Below, in pieces: positions 1 to 7,817 of a DNA stretch of 10,827 nucleotides; the first letter of the stretch is position 1; each line of letters starts with the position of its first letter. The translations under genes were made by a program, and so were the position numbers. Below the pieces are notes generated by a model. The model was not told the origin of the DNA and ran no database searches. It saw only the letters and a list, made by a program, of their open reading frames with translations. The DNA comes from Rhodospirillaceae bacterium (GTDB lineage: Bacteria > Pseudomonadota > Alphaproteobacteria > UBA9219), in assembly GCA_003504035.1 (NCBI GenBank), contig DOBW01000057.1:1-10827 (forward strand), read 5' to 3'.

Positions 1-2029
1 CACTCTTCTGATTGACGGGCGCGATCTTCCCTCCCCCGTCAATTATATGTTGATGCGCATTTTGCCACCCGACAACATCACGACAGACGCAACAAAGCGC
101 CCCTTTGTCATTTTTGATCCCCGCGCCGGTCAAGGCCCCGGTGTTGGTGGCATGAAAAAAGATAGCGAAATAGGAATTGCTCTGCTTGGCGGACATCCTG
201 TCTATTTTGTCAGTTTCTTGCCCAAACCTGTGCGCGGCCAAACAGTCGAAGATGTTTGTAATGCCGAGGCACATTTCATCTCCAAAATATCTGAATGGCA
301 TCCTGCCGCAGAGAAGCCCTGTCTGATAGGAAATTGTCAAGCTGGCTGGCAAATTGCTTTGATGAGTTCGCTTCATCCCGAGCTTGCCGGTGTTTTAATT
401 CTGGCCGGAGCGCCGCTTTCCTATTGGGCAGGAAAACACGGTGGCACACCGGCACGCTATGCTGCAGGCATGATGGGCGGGTCATGGATAAACGCTTTTT
501 TGAACGATCTAGGAGATGGTTTTTTTGATGGCGCTTGGCTTGTTTCCAGTTTTGAAAGCAACAATCCGGCCCATACTTATTGGCAAAAATCATATGATGT
601 TTACACCAAGATTGATACGGAAGGGCCGCGCTATCTCGCTTTTGAACGCTGGTGGGGAAATCCCATTCTTCTAGGTGGCGAAGAAATGCAATTTATTGCT
701 GATGAACTTTTTATCGGCGATAAACTGGCAACCGCTCAAATCCAAAGCACAAGCGGTATGCGAGCCGATTTACGCAATATAAAATCACCCCTCGTTATTT
801 TCTGCTCACGTGGCGATGATATTACGTCTCCGGCCCAAGCTCTGGGATGGATTTCAGAACTTTACGGCTGTGATGAAAACATCATAGCAAGCGGACAAAC
901 TATTATTTACTGCCTGCATGATGATATTGGCCATTTGGGAATTTTTGTTTCCTCCAGCGTTGCGACCAAAGAACATCAGCAGTTTTTTAACAATATCGAC
1001 ATGATCGAAGCGCTCCCACCCGGTTTATACGAAGCTGTTTTCACGCCTAAAACCAAAGACTCAACTAATCCCGATCTTATTTCCGGAGAGTATATTCTTG
1101 GCTTTGAGCACCGCAAAATCGATGACATTCGCGCTTTTGGCGTGAATGATCCAGAAGATGACAGATGCTTTGCCGCCGTAGAACAATTATCTGAAACATT
1201 TCTTGGCCTTTACTGCTCGCTCTTTTCGCCCCTTATACGCAGCCTTGTTACAAAAGAAAGCGCCGAAATGCTGCGTGCTTCTCACCCCATACGTTTTCCT
1301 TTTACTTTTTTCTCAGACAAAAACCCGATGCTTTATGGTCTCGCACAAATGGCCGATGTAATTCAAAAGCAACGCCAACCCATCGGGAAAGAAAATATTT
1401 TTTGGCAAGGACAAGAAGCTTTCTCCGATCAGGTGAGAGTAAATCTAGACGCCCTTAACAAAATTAAAAATGAAACTGTTGAATCCCTATTCTTCAGTAT
1501 CTATGGACAACCTCTTTTACAAAGTCTTCTTGGGCTACATGGCGCCCATTCCTATACCAAACCTGCGCCAGCGCATGACATTCAACTTGAAAACGAGAAA
1601 AAACAGAAGCTCACAGAAATCCTTCACGAAATTGAAATTGGCGGCCTCCCTGAGGCCATGATACGCGGCATACTTTATGTTAGTCATGCCGATCGCACCG
1701 TAGATGAGCGCGAATACAATCTGCTGTTGCGCCTTAGAAAAGAAAGCAACCTTCTGCCCTCCATGTCACACAGCGAATACAAAGCCATGGTGCGTCAGCA
1801 ATATATGTTGCTTTTGCTGGATGAAGCCCGTGCCATTGAAACCATTCCACGTCTGTTAGATCGCGCCGAAGGCAAAGAGAAGGAAGCTTTTGCTGTCATT
1901 CGAAGCGTTATAAGCGCCAGCGGCACACCTTCTGCACAAGAAGAAGAACGCCTTGAAAAACTGGAAAGCCTTTTTGTGCCCGCCCATGCAGGCCACCACC
2001 GCCGCGCCAGCGACAATCCTGTGGTCTAG
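1..2029 (+). CDS. DUF3141 protein, PHA-synthase-like alpha/beta-hydrolase (5' end outside the window)
   Basis: The reading frame is open to the left window edge (codons in phase from base 2), and family-like sequence (LLIDGRDLPSPVNY) precedes the ATG at 47. The true start is therefore probably upstream and the protein is N-terminally incomplete here. Residues below count from the ATG at 47. The protein matches the DUF3141 family, relatives of PhaC poly(3-hydroxyalkanoate) synthases. The PhaC-like nucleophile elbow G-N-C-Q-A-G-W has Cys97 in place of the usual lipase Ser. The SRGDD segment (Asp257 or 258) and GHLG (His296) complete a plausible Cys-Asp-His triad. RPFVIFDPRAGQGPG and the Trp-rich FERWWG segment are also family-typical. 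Residues about 520-645 form a helical C-terminal region (GILYVSHADRTVDERE) that loosely recalls a TerB-like fold; this is only an impression. The substrate is unknown. The gene converges on the glycosylation operon with a 2-nt gap and is probably functionally unrelated. Family assignment is confident, function is not. Confidence 0.9.
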   Translation, partial: TLLIDGRDLPSPVNYMLMRILPPDNITTDATKRPFVIFDPRAGQGPGVGGMKKDSEIGIALLGGHPVYFVSFLPKPVRGQTVEDVCNAEAHFISKISEWHPAAEKPCLIGNCQAGWQIALMSSLHPELAGVLILAGAPLSYWAGKHGGTPARYAAGMMGGSWINAFLNDLGDGFFDGAWLVSSFESNNPAHTYWQKSYDVYTKIDTEGPRYLAFERWWGNPILLGGEEMQFIADELFIGDKLATAQIQSTSGMRADLRNIKSPLVIFCSRGDDITSPAQALGWISELYGCDENIIASGQTIIYCLHDDIGHLGIFVSSSVATKEHQQFFNNIDMIEALPPGLYEAVFTPKTKDSTNPDLISGEYILGFEHRKIDDIRAFGVNDPEDDRCFAAVEQLSETFLGLYCSLFSPLIRSLVTKESAEMLRASHPIRFPFTFFSDKNPMLYGLAQMADVIQKQRQPIGKENIFWQGQEAFSDQVRVNLDALNKIKNETVESLFFSIYGQPLLQSLLGLHGAHSYTKPAPAHDIQLENEKKQKLTEILHEIEIGGLPEAMIRGILYVSHADRTVDEREYNLLLRLRKESNLLPSMSHSEYKAMVRQQYMLLLLDEARAIETIPRLLDRAEGKEKEAFAVIRSVISASGTPSAQEEERLEKLESLFVPAHAGHHRRASDNPVV

Positions 2030-2031
2030 CT

Positions 2032-3936
2032 TTATCTGATATTCTTCTCTTCTACCATTTCCTCAAAAAGAGCTGCCATTTTTGAAGATTGTTTTTTCAC
2101 ATCAAAAAAAGGTGCTTTTTCTACGCGTTGCGCTATGTTCTGCGCTGTCTTTTGGCGCAAAACAGGATCGCGGCCAAGACGTATAGCACGTGCAGCCACA
2201 GCTGCATTATCTGTCCCAATAAGATCTTCCTGCCCAAGGCTACGAAGCATCAGTGCGTCTTGATTGGCATGTAACCATTTTTCGGCTCGCGCTATAAGCG
2301 GTTTGCCATAATGAAGCGCCTGCATAGCAACGGTAACACCATCACGGGGAAAACTTCCCAAGCAAACATCGCTCAACTGGATAAGTCGTTCAAAATCATC
2401 CGGATCTACGGCATGAACAACAATGATTCTTTTGGGATCAATGTCTGGAAAATCCTTCATCACAAAACGCAAACGCGCCAAAAAAGTTAGCGCAAGAAAA
2501 TAACCACCCCATGTAGGACTAAACGGCGCAAAAAGAAGATAACTGCCTTGAACTTCGCGCAAAATAGAAAGAAAAGCATGAAGCGTAGGTGCCATTTGCT
2601 TATTGACGGCAGCACCAGAAAAATAAAGAACAGCCTCTTCAGGAATACCCAGAGCAGCGCGTGTTATATTTTTGGAAGGCAAAACTTTTTCTTTTCTTTC
2701 ATAACAAATGAGAGGCCCTTCAATTGTTTTTAATGTCTCGGTCGATTCCCGCCTGTAAACAGACGCTATTTCTGGTGAAGCCTGAGAGACAATGTAATAA
2801 TCATAGCTCGCAAGACCAGAGCTCCCTGATATCAACGCAGAAAGATTCACTTGAACACGCGCCAAGCGCAAAGCCAAAAGCTGATCAAAATCTTTGGCAC
2901 TAAAACTATAGGCCGTCCCGATCACCAAAAAATCCAGATCATCCGCAATAATTTGTTGGGCCTTCTGCGCCGCATCACCGCGCAAAGAGACTGCTTTATG
3001 CGCAAGCTCCGAGATTTTAGAATCAAAGGAAGAATTCTCTCTGCAAGTTTCATCAACAACATCGAGAGAATACCAATAGATATCATAATCCCTTAAATCA
3101 AAACCGCTAAACAGGGCATAAAGGGCGCGCGTATCCGTATAATCTTTTAAATTTCGGGAAAGAAGCCCCAGTTTTTTCTTACGGCCCACCGCCCTTACCG
3201 GTAATTTTCTGCGCGAAAGAACATCAAGAGCCGGATTCTGTCTAACAAGCTCTCCAAGAATTGCGGCACGCGCCTTAATCAGATCAATCGTTGAACAATC
3301 AACATAAAAACAAGCACCAAACGTAAGTTTGTTTTTTATAGCTTGGTGTAAAATGTTTTGACGACTTCCTTCTTCCGTCTTTTGCATCAGATCAAGGAGC
3401 CATGAGGTAAGCTCCTTATAATAACGGATATAACGCCCCTCATCCTCTTGCGTCATCAAATGAGGTTGGCGCATTGTAAACAGCAAATAAGCCTTAAAGG
3501 CATTTACCGAAAGGTCTTTTACATTTTTAAGCAACGGAAGTTCAAAAGGCTGAAAATAAAAACTCAAAATAACAAAAGCGCGAAACCACAGTGCATCGGA
3601 TATATCGTTTTTTTCAAAAATAGCACGACATTTTTTGATAAGCACCTCTTCGCTTTCCGCTCTTTCTTGTCCAAAAAAGGAACCGCGCAGTTTTTCGCTT
3701 GCCTCAAAAAGTATATCAACCGCAATGAGATCCGTGCATTCCTGATCCGCCGCGCCATCAAGCAACGCACAAATTTTCTGCCGCAGTGCCAAAAGTTTTT
3801 CAGTTATTGTTTTTTGTTCAATAGAGAGGGTCAAGGCACGAGCTTGAGCCGCTTTTTTTCTTTCCGTGTCCTCAAAACCCTCAATCACAGCCACAAGGTC
3901 ACGCGCTAACTCACTGGCTTGCAGAAACAGGCTCAT
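2032..3936 (-). CDS. Divergent GT41 (OGT/HMW1C-like) glycosyltransferase, last gene of the operon
   Basis: This 634-residue protein has an alpha-helical N-terminal half (about 1-250, no clear TPR repeats) followed by a GT-B-like region. From residue 255 on, the order of conserved blocks follows O-GlcNAc transferase: KLGLLSRNL, then a SGSSGLASYDYYIV block (370-383), then VLYFSGAAVNKQMAP with Lys446 at the UDP-phosphate lysine position (human OGT Lys842), then LSDVCLGSFPRDGVTVAMQAL. Active-site positions differ from the family: OGT Asp925 aligns with Gln539, the His-Thr-Thr loop reads Val534-Thr535-Val536, and no His sits where the catalytic-domain His of OGT is expected. It may use another donor or be a non-catalytic partner of the second GT41-like protein at 5952-7817. 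The ATG overlaps the stop of the preceding gene as ATGA and has no Shine-Dalgarno on its own strand, so translation is probably coupled. Predicted cytoplasmic; no signal peptide or membrane segment is evident. Confidence 0.8.
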   Translation of the reverse strand: MSLFLQASELARDLVAVIEGFEDTERKKAAQARALTLSIEQKTITEKLLALRQKICALLDGAADQECTDLIAVDILFEASEKLRGSFFGQERAESEEVLIKKCRAIFEKNDISDALWFRAFVILSFYFQPFELPLLKNVKDLSVNAFKAYLLFTMRQPHLMTQEDEGRYIRYYKELTSWLLDLMQKTEEGSRQNILHQAIKNKLTFGACFYVDCSTIDLIKARAAILGELVRQNPALDVLSRRKLPVRAVGRKKKLGLLSRNLKDYTDTRALYALFSGFDLRDYDIYWYSLDVVDETCRENSSFDSKISELAHKAVSLRGDAAQKAQQIIADDLDFLVIGTAYSFSAKDFDQLLALRLARVQVNLSALISGSSGLASYDYYIVSQASPEIASVYRRESTETLKTIEGPLICYERKEKVLPSKNITRAALGIPEEAVLYFSGAAVNKQMAPTLHAFLSILREVQGSYLLFAPFSPTWGGYFLALTFLARLRFVMKDFPDIDPKRIIVVHAVDPDDFERLIQLSDVCLGSFPRDGVTVAMQALHYGKPLIARAEKWLHANQDALMLRSLGQEDLIGTDNAAVAARAIRLGRDPVLRQKTAQNIAQRVEKAPFFDVKKQSSKMAALFEEMVEEKNIR

Positions 3937-5138
3937 GGCACAGACGGAGGCGGAGGCGCGCCCATCTCTTGCGCCAAAGAAATGATCTTGGTGATGTGCC
4001 TGTTTTGATCGGCATGAAGACCGTCTGTTAAAGCCTTGTCAATTTCTCCGTAAGAGACCTCTTCAATCTCATCGGCTCGCTTAAGCGCACACGCGATAAC
4101 ATCTTGCAAATCATCCCCCCAATCGAAACCAACATATTGAGGTAAATGACCAAACGCAGAATCAGATTTTTCTGTTCGATCGGTCAAAGAAATGGCCCCC
4201 ATATTGATGCCCGCAACAACACGTTCATGCACACCGTCGCGCCAAAGAGGACTTGTATTTCCTATTATTTTATAATGGCGCATTTCCTGAGCATATATTT
4301 TGTTAGGTATAGGATTATAAAGCTTGGCTTTATTTTGAGATGAAGCCAGATATTCCCAGCCGCGCCCTATAATATCAGCGGGATGCGCCAAAAGAGCTCT
4401 GGCAAAACGATCACTGCGCCACGCACGGATATAGGCATCAACTTCTTGCGCGGCCCCCATGAAAAGATCGAGATCATGAACATCCAACTGATTATCTTTG
4501 AATAAACGTTGCGCAGATTTACATAAATCCATATTTAGGTCTTTGGTTCCTTCCTCTGCCAAAGCCCACAAAACATCTTGTAGCGGTTTGGAATGACGCT
4601 TCCAATCTTCAGTCCATTGCTCAGGATTATAGGCCGTTTTAGCAAAAAGGATTCTTTTATTTCTTTCTTTAAATGGAACGTTTCTCGTTCCTCCATCAAT
4701 CTCGCACGGCGGCAAAATGTGAACAGATTTTCCTCGTGACGGGAGCAAATAATTTTGTCGCACCTCCATATGGTCTTTGATGTGATAAACGTTCAAAACA
4801 TACAGGCTATCGACCATATGCTGATTGTAATTATAAAAAGGAGGATCATACCAAAGAGAAATAAAGGGAATGCGAAACGCTTCCCATAAATTTATTTCCT
4901 CTTTAAGGGAAAGACGGCTCCCCACCCCTGCCATAGCAAAAACAAAAGCAACCTCTTTTTTATTAAGAAGCCCCAAAAGCTCAGGAATACCATTAGGCGC
5001 AAGAAGATTGATCATTTTATAGCGATAGCCGCGCGACAGATAAAGCTTGGCATACCCTGCCGTAGCCGAGATCAGCGCATCATTTTCATTTTCTGCGACA
5101 AGGCCAAGAACATAGTTTTGTGGCGGACAATTTGACAT
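3933..5138 (-). CDS. Putative glycosyltransferase, CgeB/GT1-like C-terminal motif
   Basis: A 401-residue protein of uncertain family. The N-terminal half alternates hydrophobic strands and helices (AFVFAMAGVGS, RIPFISLWYDPPFY), as in the first Rossmann-like lobe of a GT-B enzyme. The C-terminal half carries YKIIGNTSPLWRDGVHERV followed by NMGAISLTDRT (residues about 289-322). That resembles the GxHxRxxEAxxxGxxxLTD region of CgeB-like (Glyco_trans_1_2) glycosyltransferases that bind a sugar-nucleotide donor. No signal peptide or transmembrane helix is visible. It starts 49 nt after the methyltransferase gene and ends in a 4-nt overlap with the terminal GT41-like gene, so it shares their operon. 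The first ATG (5138) has no clear Shine-Dalgarno, but the next Met is at residue 42, inside conserved-looking sequence, so the first ATG is kept. The last codons encode Ala-Pro-Pro-Pro-Pro-Ser-Val-Pro. The call rests on motif resemblance and context; a different nucleotide-binding function is possible. Confidence 0.6.
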   Translation of the reverse strand: MSNCPPQNYVLGLVAENENDALISATAGYAKLYLSRGYRYKMINLLAPNGIPELLGLLNKKEVAFVFAMAGVGSRLSLKEEINLWEAFRIPFISLWYDPPFYNYNQHMVDSLYVLNVYHIKDHMEVRQNYLLPSRGKSVHILPPCEIDGGTRNVPFKERNKRILFAKTAYNPEQWTEDWKRHSKPLQDVLWALAEEGTKDLNMDLCKSAQRLFKDNQLDVHDLDLFMGAAQEVDAYIRAWRSDRFARALLAHPADIIGRGWEYLASSQNKAKLYNPIPNKIYAQEMRHYKIIGNTSPLWRDGVHERVVAGINMGAISLTDRTEKSDSAFGHLPQYVGFDWGDDLQDVIACALKRADEIEEVSYGEIDKALTDGLHADQNRHITKIISLAQEMGAPPPPSVP

Positions 5139-5180
5139 ATAAAACTTGGCGTTAGAGAAAAAATAGCGTTACATCACCCT

Positions 5181-5197
5181 TAAAAGATCATCTTTTA
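5181..5197. repeat. Perfect AT-rich inverted repeat spanning the methyltransferase stop codon
   Basis: TAAAAGAT-C-ATCTTTTA reads identically on both strands. In the operon transcript it is a hairpin with up to 8 A/U-rich base pairs, extended by two C-G pairs after a one-base bulge, and it covers the TGA stop at 5188-5190. A run of six U follows only about 15 nt later, so it is not a standard intrinsic terminator. It may affect transcript processing or protect the upstream mRNA, or it may be a chance palindrome in AT-rich DNA. Confidence 0.4.
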
Positions 5198-5955
5198 GGT
5201 CGCCGCGCAACAATATAAACTGTGTTACATAGCTCTGGATAATCTTCCCCTAAATCAAAAAGACTGTGGATATAATCTTCACCAACAAGACCATTCTCTA
5301 TCAAGCAATTTATCTGGGCTTCTGTTTGCGTTTTAAGCATAGCCCCGCCTGTTGCTACTTTTTCAAGCCCGCTTTGTTGAACAAGTCGCTTTAATCCTTT
5401 CAAATCAAGCCAACGTTTCTGACGCCACAGTTTTTCCTGTGGCGAAATTTGGTACACATTATCAAGAAAACCAAGAGAAACATCCAGCCGCCGCACACAT
5501 GATTCAGCATTTTGAACAGCAAGAAAAAGATAGCCCCCCGAACAAAGCGACTGCGCCATGGAATTAACAACAAGATGAGCATCATTGAAAAAATTCAACG
5601 TATGAACAGAAACAATAGCATCAGATTTCTCATAGCTCTTTTCTAATTCCGGAGGCGAAAAGGTTACATGAACATTTTTATTGACATTGAGCCTAACAAC
5701 TTGATTCAGACACGCGCTATAGGGATTAATTAAATTGACTCTTTTAAAATCTTTTACAATCTCCTGAACTTCAAAAAGATTCATAGAACCTAAACAGGTC
5801 ACTTTTTGTTGTTTTGTTTTCTGAAAGTAAGGACGAAATTTTTTAAAAAGATAACTATAAATAAGGGATTCTCTATGCATCAAAGAGCTGGACAAGCTAG
5901 AAAGCTTGTTAAAATCACCGAAATTCTCATCCAACATTTTTTTCTGGAACTTCAT
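5188..5955 (-). CDS. Divergent class I SAM-dependent methyltransferase
   Basis: A 255-residue protein with the strand order of a Rossmann-like methyltransferase. KVTCLGSMNLFEVQEI (51-66) sits at motif I, FKRVNLINPYS (70-80) at motif II, and SDAIVSVHTLNFFND (111-125) at the motif normally written D-hhh-hHhhhHh. It is followed by LVVNSMAQSLCSGGYLFLAVQN (128-149), the typical helix and strand with the Gly-Gly turn of Methyltransf_23-like enzymes. Motif I lacks the usual GxGxG, reading G-S-M-N-L, so SAM binding is probable but not certain. In this context it would most likely methylate a sugar or a glycan end. Its ATG lies in a 4-nt ATGA overlap with the stop of the upstream GT41-like gene and is preceded by a very purine-rich GAGGGGAGAGC, a strong ribosome site. 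The gene is visibly AT-richer than its neighbours. Confidence 0.7.
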   Translation of the reverse strand: MKFQKKMLDENFGDFNKLSSLSSSLMHRESLIYSYLFKKFRPYFQKTKQQKVTCLGSMNLFEVQEIVKDFKRVNLINPYSACLNQVVRLNVNKNVHVTFSPPELEKSYEKSDAIVSVHTLNFFNDAHLVVNSMAQSLCSGGYLFLAVQNAESCVRRLDVSLGFLDNVYQISPQEKLWRQKRWLDLKGLKRLVQQSGLEKVATGGAMLKTQTEAQINCLIENGLVGEDYIHSLFDLGEDYPELCNTVYIVARRPKR

Positions 5956-7817
5956 GCTCTCCCCTCTTTTTTACAAACAAGCTTAGCAAAAACGTCTTCC
6001 ATACGCTTAACATAGGCAGGTCCATCACAAAGTGGCGAGGCTTCTATTTTTTTGCGTCCCATTTTAGCGCTAAATTTTTTCCGCTTTTCAGGAGAGCGAC
6101 ACAACGACACAGCCAAATCGACATATTCCTGCGGTGTTTCAGCAATCAACGCATCAAGCTTGAGACTGCGCAAAATGGCAGCCCCTATACGGTTGCGGCT
6201 ATATCCCTCAGGCGGACAAAGCGTTATGCAGGGCGTACCCACAGCAAGCGGATCAAGAAGATTATTTGTGCCAGAGAAAGGAAAGAAATCTAGAAAAAGA
6301 TCACTCATTTGGATAAGACCGTGGAGAAAATACCTGTCTGCCACTTTGTAAAAAAGAACACGATTAGGATCAACACCGTGCTTTTCACAGGTTTTAAGGA
6401 GAAGCGCCACCAAATGCGGCCTATCCTGTGGACGCTCAACCGGCATACCAATACAAAACGCCTCAGGAACACGTTTTAAAATTTGAACAAGCGCGTCAAC
6501 AAAAGCAGGGCGCAGCTTCGTGGTCATAGAAGCACCCATAGAAAGGACCACAGCCTTTTTTGAAATTCCAATATCCTTACGCGTTAAAAGTGGGGTAATG
6601 CCAAAATAACTTTCATAGTGCAAACAAAAGGGGATGCCTTGACTCATAATAGCTTTTTCTGTGAACGCATCATCAGGATAAGGGTCTAAATCAGGAGATG
6701 TAATATAGTAATCTATCTTATTGCATCCCGTTGTTGCAGGCGTATAAAAACCGGTAACTTGGGTTTTAGCCAAACGAAGGTAAGCGGACCGCTCACTTAG
6801 ACCGCGACATAAATCATCCATATTATAAAGGACGTCAATGTTCAGTTTTCTAAGATTGAGCAGCGCATTTTCTGAAACAATAACAATAGGAACCATTTTG
6901 CTTAAACGAGGATAACGCGCGAAAAATTTTTCAAGACGATCCGCGTTTGTTGGTGTTTCCTGCACAACAACAAGGGGCTCAAAACGTTTTCTATTCAAGC
7001 ACGTTATCCACCAAAGAAGATGGGGCAGCCCATGACCATGTGCTGTCATGTGTGAACAAAACAGAGCCAAGCGTTTTGGCCTGTTTTTTTGGACAGAACA
7101 TGGAGGCAAATCTCCCAAAACACGCAGAGGCGCGTCATACTTTGGAGCAGGCAGTAAACCGAAAGCCTGCGCACGTAAACGACCAAAGAAACGGACAAAA
7201 GGTGCCATGTTGGCGTTTGTTGAATAATAATCTATGGCCGTAATATTAAAAGCCAACAGAGGGAGCCAAACCTTTTTCCAAACAGCTTCTCCGCCAACAA
7301 GTTTTTTCTTGTTCGCAGCAAGACTCATGCGCTTGGCAAAAGAGATGGCCCAATCCATTGCATGAAGCGTTTGTTCTTCATTATCACTCGTGCTGATCAT
7401 CGCCTGACCCGTTATCGCCACAGCAATAAACGGTGCTGTCCATGGCATCAAAAATACTGGATCAAGAACAGGAAGTTTGTGAAGAGGCTTAAAAAGAAGC
7501 GCCGCGACAAGGTGGCGATTATACGCAAAGCGCGAAGAAGGCTTTTGAAGAAGCTCTATGGAAGGGTCTGCCTTTCCCTCCTCCCTATCAAGGAGCGGAC
7601 TCCGCCGATAAGGTGATTTTAAAACGGCAAGAATTTTTTCAGTCATTTCGGGTGATGGCTGCTTTTTTAGCTTGATTATCTCACCATAAAGACGTGCCCG
7701 TTTTCTAGAAAAAACGCGCTGTTGTTGACTATTGTTTTCTTGTTCCTGAGGAAGCGGCGACAATAACGCTGACCAACGGGCTTTCTTCAAAAAAAACTTA
7801 GGAGCTGTCATCGACAT
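5952..7817 (-). CDS. GT41 glycosyltransferase, HMW1C-like architecture
   Basis: Using the ATG at 7817, the protein has 621 residues. The first roughly 245 are helical without recognisable TPRs; the rest is a GT-B catalytic region of the O-GlcNAc transferase family. Visible landmarks are His266 in GLPHLLWW, GFYTPATTGCNKIDYYITS (about 356-374), MTTKLRPAF with Lys434, FPFSGTNNLLDPLAVGTP with Asn518 and Asp522, and the terminal NRIGAAILRSL...LIAETPQEY block. From memory, the Actinobacillus HMW1C enzyme is about 620 residues, has an all-alpha N-domain and uses His277, Lys441, Asn521 and Asp525; the spacing here is closely collinear. That family transfers hexose from UDP-sugar to Asn of target proteins in the cytoplasm, so a protein-glycosylating role is plausible but inferred. 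It overlaps the upstream isomerase gene by 1 nt (TGATG). A TTG three bases upstream would lie only 4 nt from GGAG, so the ATG is preferred. Confidence 0.85.
   Translation of the reverse strand: MSMTAPKFFLKKARWSALLSPLPQEQENNSQQQRVFSRKRARLYGEIIKLKKQPSPEMTEKILAVLKSPYRRSPLLDREEGKADPSIELLQKPSSRFAYNRHLVAALLFKPLHKLPVLDPVFLMPWTAPFIAVAITGQAMISTSDNEEQTLHAMDWAISFAKRMSLAANKKKLVGGEAVWKKVWLPLLAFNITAIDYYSTNANMAPFVRFFGRLRAQAFGLLPAPKYDAPLRVLGDLPPCSVQKNRPKRLALFCSHMTAHGHGLPHLLWWITCLNRKRFEPLVVVQETPTNADRLEKFFARYPRLSKMVPIVIVSENALLNLRKLNIDVLYNMDDLCRGLSERSAYLRLAKTQVTGFYTPATTGCNKIDYYITSPDLDPYPDDAFTEKAIMSQGIPFCLHYESYFGITPLLTRKDIGISKKAVVLSMGASMTTKLRPAFVDALVQILKRVPEAFCIGMPVERPQDRPHLVALLLKTCEKHGVDPNRVLFYKVADRYFLHGLIQMSDLFLDFFPFSGTNNLLDPLAVGTPCITLCPPEGYSRNRIGAAILRSLKLDALIAETPQEYVDLAVSLCRSPEKRKKFSAKMGRKKIEASPLCDGPAYVKRMEDVFAKLVCKKEGRA

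Noticed and set aside
3448..3909. 153-codon open frame on the plus strand
   Set aside because: It is antisense to the GT41-like gene at 2032-3936, with Lys/Phe/Arg-rich composition, no domain and no ribosome site of note.
5154..5197. Intrinsic terminator after the methyltransferase gene
   Set aside because: The hairpin is A/U-rich with a tiny loop, and the run of six U is separated from it by about 15 nt, so it does not fit a Rho-independent terminator.
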